Assembly (NCBI GenBank): GCA_019414345.1
Contig: DXMF01000016.1
Location: forward strand, 38,545-102,544
Length of the DNA: 64,000 bases
DNA from: Collinsella sp.
Lineage (GTDB): Bacteria > Actinomycetota > Coriobacteriia > Coriobacteriales > Coriobacteriaceae
Direction: 5' to 3'
Position 1 is the first letter of the stretch; each line of letters opens with the position of its first letter. The position numbers and the translations under genes are program-made. Positions 39,747 to 49,318 of this stretch are shown piece after piece. The notes under the pieces were generated by a model. That model saw only the letters and a list, made by a program, of their open reading frames with translations. It was not told the origin of the DNA and did not search any database.

Positions 39747-41102
39747 ATGCTTCTGGTCGCTAACGGTTCCGTCTTTACCCGCAACGCTCAGACTCCGTTT
39801 ATTCCCAACGGTGCGGTCGCCATTGACGGAGATACGATCGTCGAAGTGGGCCCCGAGCGCGAGCTCAAGGCCAAGTACCCGGATGCCGAGTACGTCGACG
39901 CCCAGGGCAACCTCATCATGCCCGGACTTATCAACTGCCACACCCACATCTACTCGGGTCTGGCCCGCGGCCTTGCCATTAAGGGCTGCAACCCCACCAA
40001 CTTCCTGGAGAATCTTGAGCAGCAGTGGTGGAAGATTGACGACAACCTGACGCTCGACGGCACCAAGGCCAGCGCCTATGCCACGATTCTGGATTCCATC
40101 CGCGACGGCGTCACCACGATCTTCGATCACCACGCGAGCTTCTGCGAGATTCCGGGCAGCCTCTTTACCATTAAGGACGCCGCTCAGGAGCTGGGCATGC
40201 GTTCGTGCCTGTGCTACGAGGTTTCCGACCGCCGTGGCCAGGAAAAGTGCGATCAGGCTATTGCCGAGAACGCCGAGTTTGCCCAGTGGGCCGCCAAGGA
40301 GCGTCGCGATAACGACAACCACATGATCGCCGCAATGTTTGGCGGTCACGCCACCTTTACGCTGTCGGATGAGACCATGGATAAGATGGCCGAGGCCAAC
40401 AACGGTCTGACCGGCTTCCACATCCACGTGTGCGAGGGCATGAACGATGTGTGGGATTCCCGCCTCAACCGCGGCGGCATCAGCCCCGTCGAGCGCCTGC
40501 TGCAGCACAACCTGCTGGGTCCCGACACCATGCTGGGCCACTGCATCCACGTGACGCCTGCCGAGATGGATATCGTCAAGGAGTCCGGCACCTGGCTCGT
40601 CAACAACCCCGAATCCAATATGGGCAACGCCGTGGGCTGCGCCCCCGTGCTCGAGTTCTTCCGCCGCGGCATCCCCGTGTGCATGGGCACCGATGCCTAC
40701 ACCCACGATATGCTCGAGAGCCTCAAGGTCTTCCTGATCATTCAGCGTCACAACGCCGCTATGCCCAACGTGGGCTGGTGCGAGGCAATGACGATGCTGT
40801 TCGAGAACAACGCCAAGATGGCCAGCAAGTACTTCGATCGCAAGCTCGGTGTGCTCGAGGCCGGCGCTGCCGCCGACGTCATCGTCATGGACTACAAGCC
40901 CTTTACGCCGCTGAGCGAGGAGAACATCGACGGCCACATGCTCTTTGGCATGATGGGCAAAAACTGCCGCACCACCATCATCAACGGCCGCGTCCTGTAC
41001 AAGGATCGCGAGTTCGTTGGCATTGATGAGGACAAGATCAACGCGTGGACCATGGCTGAGTCCAAGAAGCTCTGGAGCACGCTCAACGAACGCACCTACT
41101 AA
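39747..41102 (+). CDS. ssnA: SsnA-like aminohydrolase of the amidohydrolase superfamily
   Basis: A 451-residue metal-dependent aminohydrolase. The metal ligands are visible as CHTHI (about residue 65), HIHVCEG, GHCIHVTP and GTDAYTHDML. In E. coli the ssnA, ygfK and xdhD genes lie together, and the same trio is found here in the order ssnA-ygfK-ferredoxin-xdhD. Such clusters have been linked to anaerobic purine use in gut bacteria. The exact substrate is not established from sequence. GGGAG precedes the ATG; an upstream ATG at 39729 is less likely. Confidence 0.85.
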   Translation: MLLVANGSVFTRNAQTPFIPNGAVAIDGDTIVEVGPERELKAKYPDAEYVDAQGNLIMPGLINCHTHIYSGLARGLAIKGCNPTNFLENLEQQWWKIDDNLTLDGTKASAYATILDSIRDGVTTIFDHHASFCEIPGSLFTIKDAAQELGMRSCLCYEVSDRRGQEKCDQAIAENAEFAQWAAKERRDNDNHMIAAMFGGHATFTLSDETMDKMAEANNGLTGFHIHVCEGMNDVWDSRLNRGGISPVERLLQHNLLGPDTMLGHCIHVTPAEMDIVKESGTWLVNNPESNMGNAVGCAPVLEFFRRGIPVCMGTDAYTHDMLESLKVFLIIQRHNAAMPNVGWCEAMTMLFENNAKMASKYFDRKLGVLEAGAAADVIVMDYKPFTPLSEENIDGHMLFGMMGKNCRTTIINGRVLYKDREFVGIDEDKINAWTMAESKKLWSTLNERTY

Positions 41103-41116
41103 TTACAAGTAGATTC

Positions 41117-41152
41117 ACGCGCGTCGGATGTTTCGCCGCGTTCGACGCGCGT
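41117..41152 (+). promoter_or_regulatory. Hairpin in the ssnA-ygfK spacer
   Basis: ACGCGCGTCG (41117-41126) pairs perfectly with CGACGCGCGT (41143-41152). There is no T run, so it is more likely an mRNA stabiliser or processing signal than a terminator. The spacer is 148 bases and holds no gene. Confidence 0.4.
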
Positions 41153-41250
41153 ATAGGCGGCCTCCGCGGGGTCGCCGGCGCTGTGCTAGCGCTACACCGT
41201 ATTTGCGCCCGTCGCGCGGTCTCGCCGGGCGTTACAGAGAGGAGCTCATT

Positions 41251-44250
41251 ATGAGCGACATCATGAGGCCGATCCCGTTTTCGCAGCTGATGAACTGGAT
41301 CATCGAGGAGCACAAGACTCAGGGCGCCGTCTTTGGCGTGCGCAAGATGGTCACGACCAACCAGGAGGGCGCGCTTCCCATTTTTGACGAGCGCATCGAG
41401 ACTCCGTTTGGCCCGGCCGCCGGTCCCAATACGCAGCTGGCCCAGAACATCGTGGCATCCTACGTGGCCGGTTCCCGCTTCTTTGAGCTCAAGACCGTTC
41501 AGGTTATGGACGGCGAGGAGCTCTCCAAGTGTGTGAACAAGCCCTGCATCGTGGCGCAGGACGAGTGCTACAACTGCGAGTGGTCGACCGAGCTCGAGGT
41601 TCCGCAGGCCTTTGCCGAGTACGTGAAGGCATGGTTTGCCTGCCACCTGATCGCTCGCGAGTACGGCCTGGGCAGCCCGGATGGTTTTGTCTTCAACATG
41701 TCCGTGGGTTATGACCTCGAGGGCATCAAGAGCCCCAAGGTCGATGCGTACATTGAGGGCATGAAGGACGCCAGCGGCTCCGAGGTTTGGAACGAGTGCC
41801 GCACGTGGGCGCTCGCTAACCTGGACAAGTTTGAGCATGTCGATGCCGCATTTGTCGAATCCATCCCGGCGCGCGTGTCCAACTCCATCACGGAGTCCAC
41901 CCTGCACGGCTGCCCGCCGGCCGAGATCGAGCGCATCGCGACCTATCTGATCACCGAGAAGGGCCTCAATACCTACATCAAGTGCAACCCCACGCTGCTG
42001 GGCTATGAGTTTGCACGTCAGCGCCTCAACGAGCTGGGCTTTGACTACATCGTCTTCGACGATACGCACTTCCGCGAGGACCTGCAGTGGGCCGATGCCG
42101 TGCCCATGTTCGAGCGCCTGATTGCCCTGTGCGCCGAGCGCGGCCTGGAGTTTGGCGTCAAGCTGACCAACACCTTCCCCGTCGACGTGACGAGGAACGA
42201 GCTGCCTTCCACCGAGATGTACATGTCCGGCCGTTCGCTGTTCTCGCTGACCATCGAGGCCGCCCGTCGCATTACCGAGCAGTTCGATGGCAAGCTGCGC
42301 ATCAGCTACTCCGGCGGCGCCACAGTCTACAACATTCGCGCCTTGTATGACGCCGGCATTTGGCCCGTTACCCTGGCGACCGACGTGCTCAAGCCCGGTG
42401 GCTACGAGCGCTTTAGCCAGATGGCCGGCGAGTTTACCGACCTGGATGGCAAGCCGTTCGCGGGCGTCTCTCTCGAGGCCGTGACTGCGATCCAGGCCGA
42501 CTCGCTCACCAACCCGCTCTACAAGAAGCCGCTGCGTCCGCTGCCCGACCGCAAGGTTGCCGGCAAGAGTCCGCTTTCCGACTGCTTTACCACGCCGTGC
42601 CGCACGAGCTGCCCCATCCAGCAGGACATTCCTGCCTACCTGGCGGCTGTTGACGAGGGCCGCTACGAGGACGCGCTCAACATTATCATCGAGCGCAACG
42701 CCCTGCCGTTCATTACCGGCACCATCTGCCCGCATCCCTGCGGCCGTGCCTGCGAGCGTGCATTTTACGAGCCCGAGGGCGCCCAGATTCGCGCCAGCAA
42801 GCTCAAGGCCGCCCGCGAGGCCATGACCGCCGTGCTGCCCAAGCTGCGCGCCCAGGCCATCGCCAACGACGGCGAGCGCAACGTTGCCGTTATCGGCGGC
42901 GGCCCGGCCGGCCTGGCGACGGCATTCTTCCTGACGCGCGCCGGCGTGCCCGTCACCATCTTCGAGGCCCGCGACTCGCTCGGCGGCGTGGTCCGTCACG
43001 TGATCCCCGAGTTCCGTATCGCCAGCGACGATATCTCCCACGATGCCGAGTTCTGCCTGGCCTTTGGCGCCAAGGTGCAGCTCAACGCCCGCGTGGAGTC
43101 CATCGACGAGCTCAAGGCCCAGGGCTTTACTGACGTGGTCGTGGCTACCGGTGCCTGGATGCCCGGCTCTGCAGGTTTGCGCGAGGGCGCCGAGCTCGAC
43201 GTGCTTGAGTTCCTCGAGGCCGCCAAGAAGGGCGAGAAGCTCGAGCTGGGCGAGGACGTCGTGGTCATTGGCGCCGGCAACACCGCCATGGACGCGGCTC
43301 GCGTGGCCAAGCGCCTGGCTGGCGTGAAGAACGTGCGCCTGGTGTATCGTCGCACCAAGAAGCAGATGCCCGCCGACGAGGAAGAGCTCGATCTTGCTCT
43401 TGCCGACGGCGTTGAGTTCTGCGAGCTGCTGGCGCCCAAGGCACTCAACGGCGCCGTGCTGACCTGCGACGTCATGGAGCTCGGCGAGCCGGATGCAAGC
43501 GGCCGTCGCAGCCCTGTTGCCACGGGCGAGACCGTCGAGCTTTCCGCCACCACGGTGATCTGCGCCGTGGGCGAGGGCATCGATGCCAGCCTGTACGACG
43601 CCGCGGGCGTCGAGCACGACCGTCGCGGCCGCCTCGCCGCCACCTCCACCGGCGTCGAGGGCGTCTGGGCTGCAGGTGACTGCCGTCGCGGTCCGGCCAC
43701 CGTGGTCGAGGCTATCGCCGATGCCGCCGAGGTCGCCCGTGCCATTGCCGGTGTCGACTTTAACAAGTACGCCGACCAGAATGCTCAGGCCGGCCGCGAG
43801 GACACCTGCTACGAGCGCAAGGGGTCGCTGTGCCGCGACAAGCGCAACTGCACCAAGACTCGCTGCCTGGGCTGCGGCTCGGTGTGCGAGGTCTGCTGCG
43901 ACGTGTGCCCCAACCGCGCCAACGTGGCAATTAAAGTGCCGGGCCTGGCCAAGCATCAGGTCGTCCATGTCGACGGCATGTGCAACGAGTGCGGCAACTG
44001 CGCCGTGTTCTGCCCCTACCAGGAGGGTCGTCCCTACAAGGACAAGCTCACCCTGTTCTGGAGCGAGGAGGACATGGAGAACTCCGAGAACGAGGGCTTC
44101 CTGGCCGTGGACGAGGACCACTTTAAGGTTCGCGTCGCCGGCACGGTCCGCACCGTCTCGGTCGATGCCGTCAACACCGGTCTTCCCGAGGCCGTCCGCC
44201 TGACCATCAGGGCTGTGCGCGACAACTATTCGTACCTTCTTAAGAAATAG
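41251..44250 (+). CDS. ygfK: YgfK-like iron-sulfur flavoprotein (putative selenate reductase subunit)
   Basis: A 999-residue multi-domain redox protein. The N-terminal 430 residues form a dihydroorotate-dehydrogenase-like barrel (MSVGYDLEGIKSPK, CNPTLLGYEF). A DPD-type Fe-S segment CRTSCPIQQDIPAYL sits at about 448-463. An FAD/NAD(P) domain follows with VIGGGPAGLATAFFL (about 547) and VVIGAGNTAMDAARVA. Two Fe-S clusters are at the C-terminus (CLGCGSVCEVCCDVCP, CNECGNCAVFCP). The family is annotated as selenate reductase, but its gene neighbourhood points to purine or pyrimidine redox chemistry. GAGAGGAG precedes the ATG. Confidence 0.87.
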   Translation: MSDIMRPIPFSQLMNWIIEEHKTQGAVFGVRKMVTTNQEGALPIFDERIETPFGPAAGPNTQLAQNIVASYVAGSRFFELKTVQVMDGEELSKCVNKPCIVAQDECYNCEWSTELEVPQAFAEYVKAWFACHLIAREYGLGSPDGFVFNMSVGYDLEGIKSPKVDAYIEGMKDASGSEVWNECRTWALANLDKFEHVDAAFVESIPARVSNSITESTLHGCPPAEIERIATYLITEKGLNTYIKCNPTLLGYEFARQRLNELGFDYIVFDDTHFREDLQWADAVPMFERLIALCAERGLEFGVKLTNTFPVDVTRNELPSTEMYMSGRSLFSLTIEAARRITEQFDGKLRISYSGGATVYNIRALYDAGIWPVTLATDVLKPGGYERFSQMAGEFTDLDGKPFAGVSLEAVTAIQADSLTNPLYKKPLRPLPDRKVAGKSPLSDCFTTPCRTSCPIQQDIPAYLAAVDEGRYEDALNIIIERNALPFITGTICPHPCGRACERAFYEPEGAQIRASKLKAAREAMTAVLPKLRAQAIANDGERNVAVIGGGPAGLATAFFLTRAGVPVTIFEARDSLGGVVRHVIPEFRIASDDISHDAEFCLAFGAKVQLNARVESIDELKAQGFTDVVVATGAWMPGSAGLREGAELDVLEFLEAAKKGEKLELGEDVVVIGAGNTAMDAARVAKRLAGVKNVRLVYRRTKKQMPADEEELDLALADGVEFCELLAPKALNGAVLTCDVMELGEPDASGRRSPVATGETVELSATTVICAVGEGIDASLYDAAGVEHDRRGRLAATSTGVEGVWAAGDCRRGPATVVEAIADAAEVARAIAGVDFNKYADQNAQAGREDTCYERKGSLCRDKRNCTKTRCLGCGSVCEVCCDVCPNRANVAIKVPGLAKHQVVHVDGMCNECGNCAVFCPYQEGRPYKDKLTLFWSEEDMENSENEGFLAVDEDHFKVRVAGTVRTVSVDAVNTGLPEAVRLTIRAVRDNYSYLLKK

Positions 44251-44261
44251 GCGAGTCTCTT

Positions 44262-44741
44262 ATGGCCAAATCCATTCAACATAACGTGGCCTACGTTGCC
44301 TGCGGAAGCGGTTGCGCCTCCGCAGGCGGCGACGCCCACTGCAGCGAAGGCTGCATTGGCTGTGGCGCCTGCGTCACGGCCTGCCCCCACGGCGCCATTG
44401 CGCTGGTCGATGGCATCGCCCGCGTGGACCGCTCAAAGTGCACGGGCTGTGGCCTGTGCGGCATGGCGTGCCCGCAGCGCGTGATTGCCTTCGTTCCCGG
44501 CTACCAGAACATCCTAGTGCGCTGCAACAACACCGATAAGGGCGCCATTGCTCGCAAGATCTGCGACACGAGCTGCATCGGTTGCGGCATGTGCGCTAAA
44601 AAGTGCCCTGCCGGCGCTATCCGCATCGAGGACAACTGCGCCCATATCGACGGCGCGGACTGCCTGTCGTGCGGCATGTGCGCCGTCGTCTGCCCGCATG
44701 GCGCCATCCACGACCGCACCGGCATCGCCGCCGGCGTGTAG
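44262..44741 (+). CDS. Polyferredoxin-type 4Fe-4S protein
   Basis: A 159-residue protein with four CxxCxxC-type cluster motifs: CIGCGACVTACP, CTGCGLCGMACP, CIGCGMCAKKCP and CLSCGMCAVVCP. The N-terminus (CGSGCASAGGDAHCSEG) adds more cysteines. It lies 11 bases after ygfK and 12 before xdhD, so it probably passes electrons between the hydroxylase and the flavoprotein. It is similar to the RnfB-type ferredoxins found in Se/Mo hydroxylase clusters. Confidence 0.85.
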   Translation: MAKSIQHNVAYVACGSGCASAGGDAHCSEGCIGCGACVTACPHGAIALVDGIARVDRSKCTGCGLCGMACPQRVIAFVPGYQNILVRCNNTDKGAIARKICDTSCIGCGMCAKKCPAGAIRIEDNCAHIDGADCLSCGMCAVVCPHGAIHDRTGIAAGV

Positions 44742-44753
44742 AAGGGAATCACC

Positions 44754-47531
44754 ATGGCACAGGAATTCACTTTTACCGTTAACGGTGTCGAGCACACGAC
44801 GACGGAGAATAAACCACTGCTGCGCTATCTGCGCGACGACCTGCACATTCACTCCGCCAAGGACGGCTGCTCCGAGGGCGCCTGCGGCACCTGCACCATC
44901 CATGTGGACGGTGCGGCCGTCAAGGCGTGCGTACTGACCACTGCTCTTGCCGCCGGCCGTAACATCGTGACCGTCGAGGGCCTGCCCGAGGACGTGCGCG
45001 AGGCCTTTGTGTACGCCTTTGGCGCCGTGGGCGCCGTGCAGTGCGGTTTTTGCATCCCCGGCATGGTCATGGCGGGTGCAGCGCTGATCGCCGAGGACCC
45101 CGAGCCCACCGAGGAGCAGATCAAGTACGCCATCCGTGGCAATGTCTGCCGCTGCACCGGCTACAAAAAGATTATCGAGGGCATTTCGCTGGCAGCTGCG
45201 GTGCTCCGTGGCGAAAAGCAGATCGACGAGGATTTGGAGCGCGGCGACGACTACGGCGTGGGCAAGCGCGCCTTCCGCATCGACGTGCGCAAGAAGGTGC
45301 TCGGCGAGGGCAAGTATCCCGACGACATCGACGAGCTCGATCAGCCGGGTCTAACCTATGCCAGCGCCGTGCGCTCCAAGTACCCGCGCGCCCGTGTGCT
45401 CTCCATCGATACTTCCAAGGCCGAGGCCCTGCCCGGCGTGGTGGGCATCCTGCGCGCCGAGGACGTGCCGGTCAACCAGGTCGGCCACCTTATCCAGGAC
45501 TGGGACGTCATGATCGCCCAGGGCGACATCACCCGCTGCGTGGGCGATGCCATCGTGCTGGTGGTTGCCGAGGACGAGGCGACGCTCGAGAAGGCCAAGA
45601 AACTCGTAAAGATCGATTACGAGCCGCTGGAGCCCGTGCGCAACATCGCCGAGGCCAGGTCTGCCGACGCCCCGCGCCTGCACGACAGCTTCTTTGCCTT
45701 TGGCAACACGGTGGAGCTCAAGGACAACGTGTGCCAGAGCCGTCACGTGACGCGCGGTGACGCCGCCAAGGCGCTGGCAGAGAGCGCGTTTACCGTGACG
45801 CAGCGCTTTACCACGCCCTTTACCGAGCATGCCTTCTTGGAGCCCGAGTGCGCCGTTGCCTTCCCGTACAAGAATGGCGTCAAGGTGCAGTCGACCGACC
45901 AGGGCGCCTACGACACGCGCAAAGAGTGTGCCCACATGTTTGGCTGGGATAGCGAGCCCGAGCGCGTGGTCGTCGAGACCATGCTCGTGGGTGGCGGCTT
46001 TGGCGGCAAGGAGGACGTGTCCATCCAGCACTTGGCCGCGCTCGCCGCATATAAGTTCCAGCGTCCTGTGAAGTGTAAGCTCACGCGTGCCGAGTCGCTC
46101 GCTTTCCATCCCAAGCGTCACGCCATGGACGGCACCTTTACACTGGGCTGCGACGCCGAGGGCAACTTTACCGGCCTGGATTGCGAGATCAACTTTGATA
46201 CCGGCGCCTACGCGTCGCTGTGCGGCCCGGTGCTCGAGCGCGCCTGTACGCATGCCGTCGGCCCCTACAAGTACCAGAACACCGACATTCGCGGCTTTGG
46301 CTACTACACCAACAACCCGCCCGCCGGTGCGTACCGCGGCTTTGGCGTTTGCCAGTCCGAGTTTGCGCTCGAGAGCCTGATCGACCTGCTGGCCGAGAAG
46401 GTCGGCCTGGATCCGTGGGAGATCCGCTACCGTAACGCCATCGAGCCGGGCGAGGTTTTGCCCAACGGCCAGATTGCCGATTGCTCCACGGCACTGAAGG
46501 AGACGCTGCTCGAGGTCAAGGATGCCTACTACGCGCATCCCGGACACGCCGGTATCGCCTGCGCCATGAAGAACGCCGGCGTGGGCGTGGGCCTGCCCGA
46601 TGCCGGCCGCTGCAAGATTCGCATCGAGGACGGCGTGGCTGTGGTCTATGCCGCCACGTCCGACATCGGCCAGGGCTGCAACACCGTCTTTTTGCAGGAC
46701 GTTGCCGAGGCCTGCGGTCTGCCGCTGAGCTGCATTGCCAACGGCGAGTGCTCCACCGAGAACGCTCCCGACTCCGGCACCACGTCTGGTTCGCGTCAGA
46801 CGGTCGTGACCGGCGAGGCCGTGCGCGGTGCCGCCTTCCTGCTGCGCGATGCCATGCTTGATATCGAGGCCGGCAAGTCTGCGCCCGCCGCTCCCGTGAA
46901 TGCGCATGGCGACGGCGTCAAGATCGAGTACGACGACGGTCGCGCCTATCAGCTGCACACGCAGGAGCTCGTCGCCGGCCAGGGTATGCATCCTCAGGAT
47001 CCCGCGGCCGCCATCAAGGCGCTCGAGGGATGCGAGTTTGGCTACGTGTACCTGGAGCCGACCGACAAGCTGGGCGCCGACGTTCCCAATCCCAAGAGCC
47101 ACATCTGCTACGGCTTTGCCACGCATGTGGTCATTCTGGACGATGACGGTCGCGTGAGCGAGGTCTATGCCGCGCACGATTCCGGCAAGGTGGTCAACCC
47201 CATCTCCATCCAGGGTCAGATCGAAGGCGGTGTGCTTATGGGTATGGGCTATGCGCTTACCGAGGACTGGCCGCTCAAGGACTGCGTGCCCCAGGCAAGG
47301 TACGGCACGCTCGGGCTGTTCCGTGCGCCCGAGATTCCGGATATCCACGCCATCTACGTGGAGAAGGACGAGCTACTGCCCGTGGCATACGGCGGCAAGG
47401 GCATCGGCGAGATCGCAACGATTCCCACGGCGCCCGCCGTACAGAACGCCTATCGCGCATTTGACGGCAAGCTGCGTCCGGATCTGCCCATGGTGGATAC
47501 GCCCTACAGCCGCGCCCGTCGCCGCGGGTAG
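44754..47531 (+). CDS. xdhD: XdhD-like molybdenum hydroxylase (xanthine dehydrogenase family)
   Basis: A 925-residue fusion. The N-terminal 2Fe-2S domain has CSEGACGTCT (residues about 39-48) and the second cluster CGFCIPGM...CRCTGY. The molybdopterin-binding catalytic part follows (GGGFGGKED, GAYRGFGVCQSEFALE, TSGSRQT). There is no FAD domain, so electrons must leave through the ferredoxin and YgfK proteins. It resembles the selenium-dependent xanthine dehydrogenases, where selenium is a cofactor and no selenocysteine codon is needed; none is present. Downstream the operon ends at a terminator. Confidence 0.88.
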   Translation: MAQEFTFTVNGVEHTTTENKPLLRYLRDDLHIHSAKDGCSEGACGTCTIHVDGAAVKACVLTTALAAGRNIVTVEGLPEDVREAFVYAFGAVGAVQCGFCIPGMVMAGAALIAEDPEPTEEQIKYAIRGNVCRCTGYKKIIEGISLAAAVLRGEKQIDEDLERGDDYGVGKRAFRIDVRKKVLGEGKYPDDIDELDQPGLTYASAVRSKYPRARVLSIDTSKAEALPGVVGILRAEDVPVNQVGHLIQDWDVMIAQGDITRCVGDAIVLVVAEDEATLEKAKKLVKIDYEPLEPVRNIAEARSADAPRLHDSFFAFGNTVELKDNVCQSRHVTRGDAAKALAESAFTVTQRFTTPFTEHAFLEPECAVAFPYKNGVKVQSTDQGAYDTRKECAHMFGWDSEPERVVVETMLVGGGFGGKEDVSIQHLAALAAYKFQRPVKCKLTRAESLAFHPKRHAMDGTFTLGCDAEGNFTGLDCEINFDTGAYASLCGPVLERACTHAVGPYKYQNTDIRGFGYYTNNPPAGAYRGFGVCQSEFALESLIDLLAEKVGLDPWEIRYRNAIEPGEVLPNGQIADCSTALKETLLEVKDAYYAHPGHAGIACAMKNAGVGVGLPDAGRCKIRIEDGVAVVYAATSDIGQGCNTVFLQDVAEACGLPLSCIANGECSTENAPDSGTTSGSRQTVVTGEAVRGAAFLLRDAMLDIEAGKSAPAAPVNAHGDGVKIEYDDGRAYQLHTQELVAGQGMHPQDPAAAIKALEGCEFGYVYLEPTDKLGADVPNPKSHICYGFATHVVILDDDGRVSEVYAAHDSGKVVNPISIQGQIEGGVLMGMGYALTEDWPLKDCVPQARYGTLGLFRAPEIPDIHAIYVEKDELLPVAYGGKGIGEIATIPTAPAVQNAYRAFDGKLRPDLPMVDTPYSRARRRG

Positions 47532-47600
47532 GGTAGAGCGTGGACGGCCATTGCTGATGGGCTGTTTGCGCTTAACACCAACTGCATATGCTGTGCCTTT

Positions 47601-47632
47601 GGCCTCGGCTCCATCGCGAGCCGGGGCCCTTT
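47601..47632 (+). terminator. Terminator after the purine operon
   Basis: GGCCTCGGCTC pairs with GAGCCGGGGCC around CATCGC, followed by CTTTG. It lies about 70 bases after the xdhD stop. Confidence 0.7.
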
Positions 47633-47641
47633 GTTTGGAGT

Positions 47642-47751
47642 GGAAACTGCGTCCCGGATTTGGCGCTCAGAACGGGACACGCTTTCCGGATGGGATGCTT
47701 GGCGGAAACTACGGCCCAGTTTTTGGCTCCAGAACGGGATGCATTTTCCGG
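47642..47751. repeat. Two imperfect 48-bp direct repeats
   Basis: 47642-47689 and 47704-47751 both run from GGAAACT to TTTCCGG with AGAACGGGA inside, and agree at roughly 35 of 48 positions with a 62-base period. GGAAA at one end and TTTCC at the other make each unit weakly palindromic. They look like fragments of a dispersed intergenic repeat; no coding role is seen. Confidence 0.55.
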
Positions 47752-47807
47752 AACGGTCCACGTGCGGTGGTGTACCGCCCCTTTCGTGTGCGCCGCTTGT
47801 CGAATTA

Positions 47808-47857
47808 CGTTATAGCTAGCTATATTATAGGAAGGTATAATATAGCTAGCTATAACG
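47808..47857. promoter_or_regulatory. 50-bp perfect palindrome upstream of the AAA ATPase gene
   Basis: Two 22-bp arms (47808-47829 and 47836-47857) are exact reverse complements around GGAAGG. Each arm contains the internal palindrome TATAGCTAGCTATA. The right arm ends 18 bases before the ATG. It contains TATAAT on the plus strand at 47836-47841, so it may be both promoter and operator. Confidence 0.65.
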
Positions 47858-47875
47858 CAAAGGAAGGATGGCCCT

Positions 47876-49267
47876 ATGTTTATCGGAAGAACAGTGGAAA
47901 TGTCCGAGCTCAATCGACTGTATGGCACGGGCTCCTTTGAGATGCCTGTGATTTACGGCCGCCGTCGCGTGGGCAAAACGCGTCTTATCACAGAGTTTAT
48001 CCAAGGCAAGAAGGCTATTTACTTTCAAGCTCGTCGTACCAATGCAGAGGCAAACCTGCATGGCTTTAGCCAGGCGATACTTGCGGGCTCCGTTGGTGTT
48101 GCTGGCGTGTCGTTTCGTAGTTTTGACGAGGCGTTCGATGCGTTGGCTACCATGGCTCGTACGGAACGTTTGATTGTCGTGATCGACGAGTATCCTTATC
48201 TCGCCCAATCGAATCCCGAGATTAGCTCGTTGCTGCAAGACAAGATCGATCACTTGTACAAAGAGACCAAGCTTATGCTTATCCTGTGCGGGTCGTCGCT
48301 TTCGTTTATGGAAGAGCAGGTGTTGGGCTACGAGAGTCCGCTATACGGTAGGCGTACGGCCCAGTTTAAGATCATGCCGCTCGATTTTATGACGACCCTC
48401 GGCCTGTGGCAGAGCATGGGTCGCGAAGACGCTGCAGTTTGCTATGGCATGACGGGTGGCATTCCTGCATATATCGAGAAAGTCGATCCTGCCGCACCGC
48501 TCAAGGACAACATCAAACGTCTTTTTCTTACTCCTACGGGCTATCTCTTTGAGGAGCCGAGTAACCTGCTATTGCAGGAGTGCCGCAATCCCGAGCAATA
48601 TGATGCGATCGTGCAAGCAATTGCTCAGGGGCGCTCGAAGATCTCGGAGATTGCGAGCTCTACGGGAATCCCTGCGAGCAACGTAAAGAGCTATGTGGAT
48701 AAGCTGGCGTCGCTTGGGATTGTCGAGCGCGAGCTGCCCCTAAACGAGACGAGTAATAAGCGAGCCGTGTATCTGCTGAGCGATCAGATGTTTAGGTTCT
48801 GGTACAAGTTTGTTCCGCAGAACATCGGGCTGATTCAAAACGATATGGCCGAGATGGCGTATAAGCGCATTGAGCCACACGTATCGGATTACATGGGTAC
48901 GGTCTTTGAGCTTATATGCAGACAATACGTGTACGAACTCGCGCGCGCGGGCCAGCTCGATGTGGTTCCGGCGAGCGTCGGGCGCTGGTGGGGGACGGAT
49001 AATCGCACGCATACGCAGGAAGAAATCGACTTGATTGTTGACGATGGCGAGAGCACTGCTCTGTTTGCGGAGTGCAAATGGCGCAATGAACCGGTGGGCG
49101 AAGACGTGCTGCAAAAGCTCGTGCATCGAAGCGAGCTCTTTAGGCGGCAGCACAAAAGCTATGCGATCTTCTCGAAGCGAGGCTTTACGCAAGGATGTCA
49201 GGAAGCTGCGGCGAGCAGGGGAGATGCCAAGCTGATTTCGTTTGCCGAGATGTGCGAGCGGAGATAA
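47876..49267 (+). CDS. AAA ATPase with PD-(D/E)XK-like C-terminal domain (DUF234 type)
   Basis: A 463-residue protein. The P-loop is GRRRVGKT (residues 28-35) and the Walker B is LIVVIDEYPYL (about 101-112). A winged-helix region sits around ISEIASSTGIPASNVKSYVDKL. The C-terminus has EEIDLIVDDGES...FAECKW, the D-ExK arrangement of a restriction-endonuclease fold. Such ATPases are widespread in gut bacteria and archaea with unknown function; mobility or defence roles have been suggested. The AT-richer composition and the palindrome upstream suggest acquisition. Confidence 0.85.
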   Translation: MFIGRTVEMSELNRLYGTGSFEMPVIYGRRRVGKTRLITEFIQGKKAIYFQARRTNAEANLHGFSQAILAGSVGVAGVSFRSFDEAFDALATMARTERLIVVIDEYPYLAQSNPEISSLLQDKIDHLYKETKLMLILCGSSLSFMEEQVLGYESPLYGRRTAQFKIMPLDFMTTLGLWQSMGREDAAVCYGMTGGIPAYIEKVDPAAPLKDNIKRLFLTPTGYLFEEPSNLLLQECRNPEQYDAIVQAIAQGRSKISEIASSTGIPASNVKSYVDKLASLGIVERELPLNETSNKRAVYLLSDQMFRFWYKFVPQNIGLIQNDMAEMAYKRIEPHVSDYMGTVFELICRQYVYELARAGQLDVVPASVGRWWGTDNRTHTQEEIDLIVDDGESTALFAECKWRNEPVGEDVLQKLVHRSELFRRQHKSYAIFSKRGFTQGCQEAAASRGDAKLISFAEMCERR

Positions 49268-49318
49268 CCAAGCACGCTCTGATGTGATGCTCGGAATGGG
49301 TCGCGCTAAGGATGCCAA

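Noticed and set aside
41083..44121. 1012-codon minus-strand frame opposite ygfK
   Set aside because: Shadow of a well-supported multi-domain gene; the protein reads as Gly/Ala/His-rich filler.
44754..47531. Selenocysteine codon in the XdhD-like gene
   Set aside because: The frame has no internal TGA; any selenium would be a labile cofactor.
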